This document shows positions 35,636 to 44,940 of a DNA stretch of 64,000 nucleotides, piece by piece; within the stretch, counting starts at the first letter, position 1, and every line of letters begins with the position of its first letter. This DNA comes from DTYU01 sp040756575 (GTDB lineage Bacteria > Bacillota > Desulfotomaculia > Desulfotomaculales > Ammonificaceae): the NCBI GenBank assembly GCA_040756575.1, contig JBFLYP010000005.1, positions 1 through 64,000 on the forward strand. The letters run 5' to 3'. The position numbers and the translations under genes are program-made. The notes under the pieces were generated by a model, which saw only the letters and a list, made by a program, of their open reading frames with translations, searched no databases and was not told the origin of the DNA.

Positions 35636-37432
35636 TCATGTATTCCTCCTGCCGAACCGCCGCAGCAGTTCCTCATGAGACAGGCAGACGACCGTAGGCC
35701 GGCCGTGGGGGCAGGTAAAAGGCTCCCGGCAGGCCGCCAACCTGGCGATGAGCGCAACCGCCTCCGCCGGCGAAAGCACCTCACCGGCCTTGACAGCCGA
35801 ATGGCAGGCCATCGATGCCGCCCAGCGCTCCTCCCTCTGAGTGCCGGGCAGGTCGTTATTTGCAAGAGACGCTAAAAAATCCGCTATCAACAGCCGGGCG
35901 GAGTCCGGACCGACCCCGGCGGGAATCGCCCGCAGCAGGGCGGCGCATTCGCCGAAAGGCTCTATCAGAAAGCCGTAACGCACAAGTTCGGCGGCGGCAT
36001 CCGTCAGATCCGCCGTGGCCATTTCCAAAGGTTCGGGTTCCATTAAAAACTGGCTCATAATGCCGCCGCGGGCCGCCGCAGCGCTGTACTCCTCAAACAG
36101 AACCCGCTCGTGGGCGGCATGCTGGTCTATCAAAAACAGGCCCTCGGGACCGCTTGCAAGTAAGTAGACCGGCGGCAGGAAAGCCAAGTATTCGAGGCGC
36201 GGAAACCCCGCCTGTTCATTGTAGCGCGGCGTTTCCTCCCTGAAAAACAGCTCATCTTTAGATTCAGCAGGGAAACCGCCGCCAAGGACACGGGCGTTGT
36301 CACCTATACCCGGAGTCCGGCCCGCGGCCGGCAGGCTGAAATGCCCTTCTTCCGGGGATCCCAGGCGGCGGAGCGCTCCCGCCCAGTCCCCCTGCGGCGC
36401 TGCCGCGCCGCCCGTTTTTGGACCGGTACCGGCGCGGGGAATTAGACTGATACGGCCGAAAAGCGCCCTTTTAACTGCAGCGCAGATTAATCCGGTCAAT
36501 TCCTTCTCCCGCGCAAACCGGGCCGCCATCTTCTGGGGATGGACGTTCACGTCAACCAAACCAGGGTCCAGAACCAGGTGCAGTACAAAAAAGGGGTGTT
36601 TTCCCGCCGGCAGCAGGGTGCCGAAAGCATGGTAAACAGCCGCCGCCAAACCGCCGTGTTTCACGTAGCGGCCGTTCACTAAGAGCGTCTGGCCGCTTCT
36701 CGTCGCCCGCGCAAGCGCCGGCCGGCCTACATACCCCTCCACCCGGACCCCCTCATCCTCGGCTTCCACCGGCACCAGCGCTTCCGCAATGCTTCCCCCG
36801 TAAACGGCCGTTATCGCCCCGAGCAGGCCGGCGCCGGGTGTGCGGAAAACCTCCCGGCCGCCCGTAGTCAGCGTTACCGACACGTCAGGCCGGCCGAGCG
36901 CCAGGCGCGCGACCATATCCGTCAACCGCGCGCTTTCCGCCCGCGTGGAACCTAAGAACTTGCGTCGCGCCGGCGTATTATAAAAAAGGTCGCGCACCGT
37001 TATCGTCGTGCCCGGAGGTGCACCGGCCGGGCGAAAGTCCCGGACCTCTCCCCCCTCGATCACCAGAAGCGTACCACCGAGCGCCTCCGGGGTCCTGGTT
37101 TTCAACTGCACCCGGGCGACGGCCGCAATGCTCGGGAGTGCCTCGCCCCGGAAACCGAGGGTCTGGATTCGCCCCAGGTCCGCGCTCGCAGAGATCTTGC
37201 TGGTCGCGTGCCGTTCAAAAGCAAGCAGGACGTCCTCCGCCGCGATCCCCCACCCGTTGTCGGCAACCGTTACGGCCTTCAGTTCCCTTTCAACTGACAC
37301 CTCAACCTGCGCCGCTCCTGCGTCGAAGGCGTTTTCCACCAGTTCCTTCACCACCGAAGCGGGGCGCTCGACCACCTCTCCCGCCGCAACCAGGTTGATC
37401 GTTTCGGTGTCCAGGACCCTTATCCGGCCCAT
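35636..37432 (-). CDS. mutL: DNA mismatch repair protein MutL
   Basis: A GHKL ATPase and endonuclease acting after MutS. N-terminal VAAGEVVERPASVVKELVENAFDAGA, DNGWGI, ATSKI and TLGFRGEALPSIAA boxes are intact. The dimerisation half has the QHAAHERVLFEEY motif of nuclease-active MutL and a C-terminal CPHGRPT zinc-site motif. ATG 37432, 1 nt after the mutS stop and with GGGAGGGCGG upstream, is chosen over the longer frame from 37501. The length is 598 residues. Confidence 0.95.
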   Translation of the reverse strand: MGRIRVLDTETINLVAAGEVVERPASVVKELVENAFDAGAAQVEVSVERELKAVTVADNGWGIAAEDVLLAFERHATSKISASADLGRIQTLGFRGEALPSIAAVARVQLKTRTPEALGGTLLVIEGGEVRDFRPAGAPPGTTITVRDLFYNTPARRKFLGSTRAESARLTDMVARLALGRPDVSVTLTTGGREVFRTPGAGLLGAITAVYGGSIAEALVPVEAEDEGVRVEGYVGRPALARATRSGQTLLVNGRYVKHGGLAAAVYHAFGTLLPAGKHPFFVLHLVLDPGLVDVNVHPQKMAARFAREKELTGLICAAVKRALFGRISLIPRAGTGPKTGGAAAPQGDWAGALRRLGSPEEGHFSLPAAGRTPGIGDNARVLGGGFPAESKDELFFREETPRYNEQAGFPRLEYLAFLPPVYLLASGPEGLFLIDQHAAHERVLFEEYSAAAARGGIMSQFLMEPEPLEMATADLTDAAAELVRYGFLIEPFGECAALLRAIPAGVGPDSARLLIADFLASLANNDLPGTQREERWAASMACHSAVKAGEVLSPAEAVALIARLAACREPFTCPHGRPTVVCLSHEELLRRFGRRNT

Positions 37433-37433
37433 A

Positions 37434-40238
37434 TTACCGCCCTCCCCGCTTTCCCCGGCGGCGCCGCTTGGCACCCGACACCGCAGCCTTATACTCCGCA
37501 AGCAGATTCAGCGCATCGAGCGGGGCAAGGCTCTCGACCTCAAGTTCCGCTATCTTGCGAATAACCGGATGTTCTTCCGGCCGGGGAAACATCTCCAACT
37601 GCACCGCTGTAGCCCACTGCCCGGCGCCTGACCGTGCGGAATGCCGGGTCTCTAACTCCGTAAGTATCTCCCGCGCCCGCTCCAGCACCTGCGGCGGCAG
37701 CCCCGCAAGCTCCGCCACCTGGATCCCGTAACTCTTATCCGCCTTGCCGGGAAGAACCCGGTACAGGAAGGCGATGCCCGCGGGGTCCTCCCGGACCGCA
37801 ACGGTGAGATTAAAAACGCCGCCCAAGCGATCGAGGTCCGTGAGTTCGTGATAGTGCGTGGAAAACAGCGTTTTTGCACCGATATGGGTCGCAATGTACT
37901 CGATAATCGCCCGCGCGATACTCATCCCGTCGTAAGTACTCGTACCCCGGCCCACCTCGTCCATGACTATCAGGCTGTTACGCGTGGCGCCGGAGAGGAT
38001 GGTGCGGCACTCGTTCATTTCAACCATAAATGTGCTCTGTCCGGCCGTGAGGTTATCCCCTGCCCCGACGCGGGTTAAAATCCGGTCGACCACCCCGATC
38101 ACCGCCTCGGCCGCCGGCACGAAACTGCCCATTTGCGCCATGAGCACGATGAGTGCAACCTGGCGCATGTAGGTGCTTTTCCCGGCCATGTTAGGCCCCG
38201 TAATGATCGCCACCCGCCGGGCGGTACCGTCGAGCGCAGTGTCGTTCGGGACAAACCCTCCCGGTCCCAGGAACCGCTCCACCACCGGGTGGCGGCCGTC
38301 TTTTATCATGATCGCTCCGCCGTCGTTGACCTGCGGGCGTGTGTAATTTCCCCTGACCGCCGCCATTGCAAGCGACTGTAAGGCATCGATCTCCCCGGCC
38401 GCCCGGGCGGTCCTGAGAATGCGGTCGATGGCCCCGGCGACTTCTTCCCGAACCGCGTGAAAAAGCTCGTACTCGAGCGCGTTCAACCTCTCCTCCGCGC
38501 CAAGGACCATCTCCTCATAATCCTTGAGCTCCGGTGTTATAAACCGCTCGGCGTAAGCCAGCGTTTGGCGCCGCTGGTAATCAGGAGGTACGAGCGAGAG
38601 GTTTGCCTTAGTCACCTCGATGTAGTAACCGAAAACCCGGTTATAACCGACTTTCAGCGACTTAATCCCCGTCCGTTCCCGTTCTTTCGCTTCAAGGCCG
38701 GCGATATAGCCCCGCCCGTCGCGCCGCACCGCCCTCAGCCTGTCGACCTCCGCACTGTATCCGTCGCGGATGAGCCCCCCCTCGTTAAGCACCGCCGGCG
38801 GCTCCGGAGCAATCGCCCCGTCGATAAGCGACACCACGTCGGCGAGGTCCGCGAAACGCTCCCGCACCTCATGCAAAAGGCACCCGGCACTTAAAGAGGA
38901 ATAATTCCCTTGACCTTCGACATGGAAAGGCTCCCCTGAATTTCCACCTTGCCGGTAATCGCCGCCGCTCTTCCCGGTTGAGTGCCGGGCCAGAACCTCT
39001 TTGAGGCGGGCCGCTTCCCGGAGCGAATCTTTCAGCGTGAGGAGGTCGCGCGCGTTCGCCATCCCGTAAGCCAGCCGCCCGGCAAGGCGCTCCAGGTCGC
39101 CGACCTTTTTCAGACCTGAGCGCAGCGCCTCCCGCAGCGCCTGGTCCTCAACCAGCACGGCTACGGCGTCGAGCCGCCGCTCGATCGCGGCAGGCGAAAG
39201 GAGGGGCTGCTCCAGCCAGTCCCGGAGCCGCCGGCCGCCCATACCGGTACACGTAAAATCCAGCACCTCGAGAAGGGTTCCCCGCCTGCCGCCGTCCTGC
39301 AGAGAGCGTGTGAGCTCGAGGTTCCGCCGCGTGGCCGCGTCGAGGAGCATGTACCCGCCCGGGGTATAGAATGAAACCGCCTTCATGTGGGCAAGGTCGC
39401 GCTTCTGGGTTTCCCTTAAATACGCCGCCAGCGCCCCCGCAGCGGCCGCGGCCGCCCCGTACTCAGTGAACAGACTTACGCTTTCTCTGCTGCAGCCTTT
39501 TCCCCTTTCATCTGCATTTTCGCAGTGAAGAGCGCTTTCCATCTGAGCGCGGGGCCAGTCCCCTTCTTTCCGGTAGCCGGCCAGGGCCTCCGCCGCCCTG
39601 CCGGCTTGAAAAAAGGTTTCGGGATAAAAACCGATTGCTGCCGGCGCGGCGGCCTTAACTAACCCCGCAAGTTCCTTTGCCCCCTCGGGCAGGACGGCCT
39701 CCGCAGGCTGCAGCCGGAAAACCTCGTCGTACAGCCGCTCCCGCGCTCCCGGTCCGCTGAATTCAGTCGCCGTAAAGTCACCGGTCCCGACGTCCGCCGC
39801 CGCCAGCCCGTATGATCCTGCGCTGGCCGGTGCTACGCAGATTATGTAGTTATTCCGGCCCTGGTCCTGGGGCAGCCCTTCGAAAAACGTCCCCGGGGTG
39901 ACAACGCGGGTGACACCCCTCTTCACCAGCCCTTTTGCGTTTGCAGTATCCTCTAACTGTTCGCATATCGCAACCTTGAACCCGTGGTTAACCAGCCGTG
40001 CAATATACCCGGCCGCGCTGTGGCAGGGGACGCCGCACATCGGGATGCGCCCCAATTTCCCCGCGTCGCGGGAGGTGAGGGTCACTTCAAGCACCGGCGC
40101 CGCCTTCCGGGCGTCTTCCAAAAACATTTCGTAAAAATCGCCGAGATGAAAAAAGAGAATGGCGTCAGGGTACTCTTTCTTTATTTCCGTATACTGTTTC
40201 ATCATCGGGGTTAGGTTCAAGGAGCGGGCCTCCTTCAT
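37434..40238 (-). CDS. mutS: DNA mismatch repair protein MutS
   Basis: Recognises mismatches. The mismatch-reading FxE motif is in LGDFYEMFLEDA near the N-terminus. The ATPase has Walker A ITGPNMAGKSTYMRQVA, VDRILTRVGAGDNLTAGQSTFMVEM and LIVMDEVGRGTSTYDGMS. At 934 residues it is longer than typical MutS (about 850–870). Extra hydrophilic segments lie near residue 235–265 (ALHCENADERGKGCSRE) and in the clamp/lever region (STGKSGGDYRQGGNSGE). They look like lineage insertions, since the conserved motifs continue normally. It is directly followed by mutL. Confidence 0.96.
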   Translation of the reverse strand: MKEARSLNLTPMMKQYTEIKKEYPDAILFFHLGDFYEMFLEDARKAAPVLEVTLTSRDAGKLGRIPMCGVPCHSAAGYIARLVNHGFKVAICEQLEDTANAKGLVKRGVTRVVTPGTFFEGLPQDQGRNNYIICVAPASAGSYGLAAADVGTGDFTATEFSGPGARERLYDEVFRLQPAEAVLPEGAKELAGLVKAAAPAAIGFYPETFFQAGRAAEALAGYRKEGDWPRAQMESALHCENADERGKGCSRESVSLFTEYGAAAAAAGALAAYLRETQKRDLAHMKAVSFYTPGGYMLLDAATRRNLELTRSLQDGGRRGTLLEVLDFTCTGMGGRRLRDWLEQPLLSPAAIERRLDAVAVLVEDQALREALRSGLKKVGDLERLAGRLAYGMANARDLLTLKDSLREAARLKEVLARHSTGKSGGDYRQGGNSGEPFHVEGQGNYSSLSAGCLLHEVRERFADLADVVSLIDGAIAPEPPAVLNEGGLIRDGYSAEVDRLRAVRRDGRGYIAGLEAKERERTGIKSLKVGYNRVFGYYIEVTKANLSLVPPDYQRRQTLAYAERFITPELKDYEEMVLGAEERLNALEYELFHAVREEVAGAIDRILRTARAAGEIDALQSLAMAAVRGNYTRPQVNDGGAIMIKDGRHPVVERFLGPGGFVPNDTALDGTARRVAIITGPNMAGKSTYMRQVALIVLMAQMGSFVPAAEAVIGVVDRILTRVGAGDNLTAGQSTFMVEMNECRTILSGATRNSLIVMDEVGRGTSTYDGMSIARAIIEYIATHIGAKTLFSTHYHELTDLDRLGGVFNLTVAVREDPAGIAFLYRVLPGKADKSYGIQVAELAGLPPQVLERAREILTELETRHSARSGAGQWATAVQLEMFPRPEEHPVIRKIAELEVESLAPLDALNLLAEYKAAVSGAKRRRRGKRGGR

Positions 40239-40440
40239 AACGGATGTCGGGTATCAGCGGTCAGATGCCGGTTCGGGAAAAAGAGTGAAAAGCATTTTCG
40301 CTCGGCCGGGGCAGAGCATCGGATACCGAATTCCGCAGTCAACCGCATTCCGCTCCTCCCGCCCGCACCAACGGCGAAATGAAATCAGCTTCTCCCGTTT
40401 ATCTCCTTTTTCACCTGAATTATACCAGACCGGTTTGCCG

Positions 40441-40468
40441 AAAAAAATAACCCCCGGTTCCGGGGGTT
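40441..40468 (-). terminator. Terminator after the YlbF/YmcA-like gene
   Basis: The minus strand has AACCCCCGG/CCGGGGGTT with a 2-nt loop and then ATTTTTTT, 17 nt beyond the stop at 40485. It separates miaB–ymcA-like transcription from mutS. Confidence 0.85.
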
Positions 40469-40484
40469 AATCATCAGTTCGCAC

Positions 40485-40865
40485 TTAATCGCCGCAGCTT
40501 CCGCCGCAGGTTGAACACCCGTCGGGAGTACAGCCGCCGCCACCGGTTATCGCGTGATTTAGAATCTGGTTGATCTGCCGGAGAATCTGATTTAACTCCT
40601 CCTGCGCCGCAAAATAATCGCTAATGAGTTGGTTCTCGTTCATCCGATTGCGTACCGACCTTAAGGTCTCATACAGATCCGCTCCCGGTTGTACTCCTTT
40701 TGACCGTGCAAACTCCACCTGCCGCTGATAGTTCTGGAACTCTTCGATAAGCGCCCTCGCATCCGGATTGGTAAACATCGCCTGTTCAGCCTCGCGCACC
40801 TTTTTCAGCTCTTCGCACTGGCTGATCGCGGCGCCAAGCTCCAAAGCTTTTGCCAAAACCGTCAC
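40485..40865 (-). CDS. YlbF/YmcA-family (RicA/RicF-like) protein with Cys-rich tail
   Basis: A helical protein of 126 residues whose core (ALELGAAISQCEELKKVREAE…FQNYQRQVEFARSKG…RMNENQLISDYFAAQEELNQIL) matches YlbF/YmcA. The C-terminus ends GGGCTPDGCSTCGGSCGD with four cysteines (CxxxxCxxCxxxC). In B. subtilis the RicA–RicF–RicT complex holds [4Fe–4S] clusters and promotes RNase Y-dependent mRNA maturation, and ymcA is next to miaB, as here. Cluster binding by this protein is inferred. Confidence 0.88.
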   Translation of the reverse strand: MTVLAKALELGAAISQCEELKKVREAEQAMFTNPDARALIEEFQNYQRQVEFARSKGVQPGADLYETLRSVRNRMNENQLISDYFAAQEELNQILRQINQILNHAITGGGGCTPDGCSTCGGSCGD

Positions 40866-40969
40866 GCGTCCCGTTCCCCCCTTTCAAACCCTTTAGCCGC
40901 CCGCTAAATAAGCCGAACCCCGGGAAGCTTCAGGACAAGTTAGGTACAGTATATAGGAACGGGAATCGT

Positions 40970-42307
40970 TTAGCAAGCGTGAGATTTGTCCAGCTCACCT
41001 TTCAGGTGAGTCAGGCCGCCCGCCGTTATCCGCACGGCAACCAGCCGACCGATCAGCTCCGCCCCGCCTGCAAACACCACCGTTTTGTTTGTACGCGTCC
41101 GCCCGGTCATTTTCGCCGGGTTCGTCTCGCTCGGGCCCTCAACAAGCACCTCGTGCACCTTTCCCTCCTCCGCACGGTTCAGTTCCCTGCCGATCGACTG
41201 CTGGAGCGCAATCAGCTCCTGGATACGCCGGGATTTCACCTCTTCAGGCACCTGGCCGGGGAAAGAGGCCGCCGGCGTTCCCCGCCGCGGGTTATAAACA
41301 AAGGTAAATGCCTGGTCGAAACGCACCTCCCGCACTAACGCCAGGGTCTCCGCAAAGTCCTCTTCGGTCTCCCCGGGGAAGCCTACCATGATGTCGGTGG
41401 TGATACCGGCGGCGGGCACCGTTTCGCGAATCTTCCGGACCAGTTTGAGGTAACCGTCCCTTGTGTAACCCCGGCGCATAAGCCTCAATATCCTGTCGGA
41501 CCCCGCCTGAACCGGGAGATGAAAGTTCTCGCAGACCTTCTCCAGCCGGGCAACCGTTTCGACCAACCGGTCATCGAAGTCCCGCGGGTGCGAGGTGGTG
41601 TACCGGATGCGCCAGAGACCTTCCGCTTCGTTGACCAGCTCCAGCAGTCCCGCAAAGTCAAGCGGGGGTTCGAGCCCCCTCCCGTAGGAGTTGACGTTCT
41701 GGCCGAGAAGCACCACCTCCCGGTACCCCTCTGCCGCCAGGGCTTTCACCTCCCGCACGATATCTTCGGGCCTGCGGCTGCGTTCGCGCCCCCGGACGTA
41801 GGGAACAACGCAGTAAGCGCAGAAGTTGTTGCACCCGTACATGATCGGCACCCAGGCCCGGATGCGGCTCTCCCTTTTTACCGGCAGGTCCTCAGGAACG
41901 CAGCAGGCCTCCGGAAGGACCTCCACCGTCGGCCCCTCCTCCCGTGCCCGCTCTATCAGCCGCGCAAGTTCGTGACGGTTGTGCGTGCCGATGATCAGGT
42001 CAACAAACGGAAAGCGCCCTCGGATCTCCTCCGCTATACCCTCCTGCTGGGGCATACACCCTGTGACGCCGATAAGCATCCCCGGGCGGCGGCGCTTCAA
42101 CCGGCCCAGGTTCCCGAGCAGCCCCCAGACCTTATTTTCCGCCGTCTGCCGCACGCAGCAGGTGTTGACTATCACCAGGTCCGCCGTTTCGGGTCCGTCC
42201 GCCCGCTCGTAGCCGATCTGCTCCACGATTCCGGCCATGACCTCGCTGTCCCACTCGTTCATCTGACAGCCGTAAGTTATTATCGCATACCGCTTTTCCT
42301 CCACCAT
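40970..42307 (-). CDS. miaB: tRNA-2-methylthio-N6-dimethylallyladenosine synthase
   Basis: A radical-SAM methylthiotransferase modifying i6A37. UPF0004 cysteines are in TYGCQMNEWDSE, NTCCVRQTAENK and VTGCMPQQ. The radical-SAM motif is CNNFCAYCVVPYVRG, and a C-terminal TRAM domain follows (HEVLVEGPSETNPAKMTGRTRTNKTV). The 445-residue length is standard. It heads a transcript with the YmcA-like gene. Confidence 0.96.
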   Translation of the reverse strand: MVEEKRYAIITYGCQMNEWDSEVMAGIVEQIGYERADGPETADLVIVNTCCVRQTAENKVWGLLGNLGRLKRRRPGMLIGVTGCMPQQEGIAEEIRGRFPFVDLIIGTHNRHELARLIERAREEGPTVEVLPEACCVPEDLPVKRESRIRAWVPIMYGCNNFCAYCVVPYVRGRERSRRPEDIVREVKALAAEGYREVVLLGQNVNSYGRGLEPPLDFAGLLELVNEAEGLWRIRYTTSHPRDFDDRLVETVARLEKVCENFHLPVQAGSDRILRLMRRGYTRDGYLKLVRKIRETVPAAGITTDIMVGFPGETEEDFAETLALVREVRFDQAFTFVYNPRRGTPAASFPGQVPEEVKSRRIQELIALQQSIGRELNRAEEGKVHEVLVEGPSETNPAKMTGRTRTNKTVVFAGGAELIGRLVAVRITAGGLTHLKGELDKSHAC

Positions 42308-42537
42308 ATCACCGTAACTATTATATCACGACGGAAACACAGTCCCATGTACGTGCTCTTAAGCTTTAAATTGTTAAAAAAAGCCCGCACGGTGGCAAAG
42401 TAAAAGCCTTTTCTTTCGCGGGCGTACCCTGTCCCTACCCGCTCCCATACTCCGGAGTGTCAAATCGGCCACAGTCTTCATACCATACTACTGGCGTATC
42501 ATGGGAATTGGACTTCTATTTAGGAGGTGCCATCCAA

Positions 42538-43143
42538 ATGGAACAGACACCCGAACGGCATCACATCCCTGACACATGCCCCCCCGGATTCCGGCGTTAT
42601 ACGGTGATGAGCGGAGACACCATGTTTCTCATCGCCCGGCGCTTTGGCGTTCCTTTGGACCGGCTCATCGCTGCCAACCCGCACATCGCCAATCCCGACC
42701 TGATCTACCCGGGCGACGTGGTATGCATTCCTGAGAGGGGACTCCGTTTTCCTTGCTGCGTCGTTTTACGCGTGCCGCACCCGCCTCCGGAGTTCCGCCC
42801 TGATCCATGGGGAGCAGCCCTCATCATGCAGCCTGCAGCGGACCAGCATGCGGTAAGCATCCTGACTGTGGGTCTGCCGCCGCCCTATACCCTGGGCCGC
42901 TTTAACATCTACGAAGGTGTCGTTAAAATCCCGGGCGTCGACAGCTTTGAATTTCGCCTGTTCCCTACACCGGAAAAGCCGCCGACCCGCGCCGGAACGC
43001 TGGTGATTAAGCCGCTCCTGACGCCGGATACAGAGGTAATTGTGCGTCCTGCCAACTGGAAGATTTGCGCTTCTGGACCGACAGTGCTGGCGGGTACCCT
43101 CGAACAGTGCGCCCTGATGCTCGATCCGCCGGAAACGGGGTAG
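42538..43143 (+). CDS. LysM protein, probably spore-associated
   Basis: A 201-residue protein with one LysM module near the N-terminus (YTVMSGDTMFLIARRFGVPLDRLIAANPHI…YPGDVVCIP). An uncharacterised beta-rich C-terminal part (about 75–195) follows. There is no signal peptide, a pattern seen in SafA-type coat proteins assembled from the mother cell. AGGAGG lies 10 nt before ATG 42538; an upstream ATG frame from 42457 lacks such a site. Its neighbours are small coat-type genes. Confidence 0.82.
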   Translation: MEQTPERHHIPDTCPPGFRRYTVMSGDTMFLIARRFGVPLDRLIAANPHIANPDLIYPGDVVCIPERGLRFPCCVVLRVPHPPPEFRPDPWGAALIMQPAADQHAVSILTVGLPPPYTLGRFNIYEGVVKIPGVDSFEFRLFPTPEKPPTRAGTLVIKPLLTPDTEVIVRPANWKICASGPTVLAGTLEQCALMLDPPETG

Positions 43144-43186
43144 CCCCCTGAGACTGTGATAGTTCATGCCGTGGCTGCCCCTGGTT

Positions 43187-43230
43187 AGGGGACCGGCCGC
43201 TTTTACGCCGGGAAAAGCTGCCTGTCCCCT
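43187..43230. repeat. AGGGGAC hairpin repeat, copy 1 (terminator-like)
   Basis: AGGGGACCGGC/GCCTGTCCCCT outer stem with an inner CTTTT/AAAAG stem, followed by GTTT. It lies 44 nt after the LysM gene. Matching elements are at 45355–45396 and 46213–46254. Confidence 0.7.
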
Positions 43231-43377
43231 GTTTGAACCCTCCGCTTTTCCGACTCAGCCCCCGCCGGCTCCGGTATTAGGTGAAGGATGGGCGCAATCC
43301 ATCCGCTGTAATAAAAATTCCGTCTCGGGCCAAAATAAACACGAACCAAAAAATATGGAAGCGGAGGATTGAAAGAA

Positions 43378-43629
43378 ATGGACCAACACATCCACTGCCT
43401 TGTCAACGACTGCCATTACTGGAACCAGGGCAACGTATGCAAGGCCAACGAGATCCTTGTAGCTACGGACCGGTTCGGCGACATCCAACCGGACCGCATC
43501 GACGCCAAGATGGCAAAGCAGCTTGATGCTACTCCTGCAGGGGGATCCTCCATGTCCACCTGCTGCAAAACGTATGTCGCCAAAGGCTCGGGCAAGGCCG
43601 CGGCTGACAGCGTAACAAAAATGACGTAA
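43378..43629 (+). CDS. DUF1540 small cysteine protein
   Basis: 83 residues. The DUF1540 motif HCLVNDCHYWNQGNVCKANEI gives Cys spacing typical of a small metal-binding fold. A second pair of Cys (STCCKT) follows in the C-terminal half. GGAGG lies 10 nt before ATG. DUF1540 proteins are common in spore-formers; a coat or metal-storage role has been suggested only by association. Confidence 0.88.
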   Translation: MDQHIHCLVNDCHYWNQGNVCKANEILVATDRFGDIQPDRIDAKMAKQLDATPAGGSSMSTCCKTYVAKGSGKAAADSVTKMT

Positions 43630-43673
43630 GTGTTCCAAATAGCCTTATTTTCGGAGCTACGAATCATAATCTT

Positions 43674-43703
43674 GAACCCGGCTTAAAGCCGGGTTCTAAT
43701 TTT
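43674..43703 (+). terminator. Terminator of the DUF1540 gene
   Basis: GAACCCGGCTT/AAGCCGGGTTC hairpin followed by TAATTTT, 45 nt after the stop. Confidence 0.75.
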
Positions 43704-43736
43704 GACTGCAAACGAACCCCGAGAAAAATGCCCCTG

Positions 43737-44612
43737 AGGTGACGACCGTCAGGTCCGGCAACCCGGCCGGCGAGCCCCGACGCAGTAATGCGAAGCTCAT
43801 CGCCGCGCTCCACGGAAAAGAACGCCCCTTGTAAGTAAAAATTTGTTCGGCTGCGGGGGATAGAGCACGCAGCAGAGTGGCAAAATACCAGAAGGAGTCC
43901 CCCATGCCGCTATCAAGGCGGCACCACGAAGGACGAAAATGGGGCGAATAGACCAAGCCGGTTACTTAGATGCAGAAGAGCAACATAAACGGAACGCGGT
44001 TCATCGCCGCGCCCCACGGAAGAAGAACGCATTCTCGGAGGAGTACCCCATGGGGCTTTGCCCCACAACGAAGGGATGAAAATCGGGACCCGTAAGCTTG
44101 TCACTCAGATGCATTAGCGGAACGCGGGCGAAACGTGGCGAGAAGCGAGCAATTGGGAAGTGAGAAGTGCGAGGTTGGAAGTGGGATTCGCGAAGAAATT
44201 CGCTGTGCGAATTTCTCCCTTAGGAATCTCACCTCTAACCTCCCACATCCCACCTCTCAAACGGCCGGAGCGTACTTGGTGGTACGTGAGGACCTGGCCG
44301 GCTGCGCCTGACAAAGCTATGCGAAGCTTATCGCCGCGCCCTGCGAAAGAAGTACTATTTTCAGAGGAGTCATTCACGACGATTTCATCGTCGCCACCGG
44401 GAACGAAAATATGACCCGTAAGCTTGTTATACAGTGCGGTAGTGTAGGATGGAACGGAACGCGGCAAGGAGCAAGCAGTACAAGGAAGGCGAAGCTGGCC
44501 GAACCGGAGCGTATATAGAAATACGTGAGGATTCGGACAGCGAGCCTGACGCAGTAATGCGCAGCTCATTGCCGCGCCTGGCGAAAGAACGCTTATTTTC
44601 GGAGGAGGTGGT
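43737..44612 (+). repeat. Dispersed structured repeat, degenerate tandem array (copy 3)
   Basis: At least three to four partial units of about 150–330 bp in the plus direction, each bounded by GGAGGAGT/GGAGTC. They carry hairpins GCCGC…GCGGC, GGGGC-TTT-GCCCC and CGACGATTTCATCGTCG, the stems GCGTAC…GTACG and GCGTAT…ATACG, and GACGCAGTAATGCG followed by CTCATCGCCGCGC. One unit (about 44150–44260) is interrupted by unrelated repeats. The array ends in TTTTCGGAGGAGG, the ribosome-binding site of the coat gene at 44617. No protein is encoded consistently. Confidence 0.8.
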
Positions 44613-44616
44613 AAAA

Positions 44617-44844
44617 ATGGCGCAAATCAGTATCAGCGAAATGGAGAAACTGCTAATCAGGGACAGCCTAAATGTCGAGCAGGTCCGGGTCAAAAAACTG
44701 GCCGGGTACACCGAAATGGCCCGCGATCCCGCGCTAAAGGGGCTCCTGAACCAGATGCACCAGATGAGCCAGCAGCACGTCAACGCGCTGAACAACCTGC
44801 TCGGGCAGGCGGGTATACCGCAAACGCCGACAGCTTACTTTTAG
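44617..44844 (+). CDS. Small CotF-related spore coat protein
   Basis: 75 residues forming two helices (ISEMEKLLIRDSLNVEQVRVKKLAGYTEMA; LKGLLNQMHQMSQQHVNALNNLL), the ferritin-like hairpin seen in CotF-family and DUF-type spore proteins. Its ribosome-binding site GGAGGAGG belongs to the end of the repeat array immediately upstream. The CotF gene follows about 100 nt downstream, and the two are probably expressed together in sporulation. Confidence 0.8.
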   Translation: MAQISISEMEKLLIRDSLNVEQVRVKKLAGYTEMARDPALKGLLNQMHQMSQQHVNALNNLLGQAGIPQTPTAYF

Positions 44845-44940
44845 CTGCCGCCGTAAAACGCAACCGCAGATCGCTCAAAGAGTACAGACTGTTAATTGCT
44901 TTTCCGGATCAGGCAAAACCTTTCTAAGGGAGGTAAGAGA

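Noticed and set aside
43737..44612. Hammerhead ribozyme in the repeat
   Set aside because: A CTGACGC sequence is present but the CUGAUGA…GAAA core is not.
44114..44795. Predicted proteins inside the dispersed repeat (e.g. 44114–44569)
   Set aside because: Frames differ between copies and are not conserved, whereas the hairpins are.
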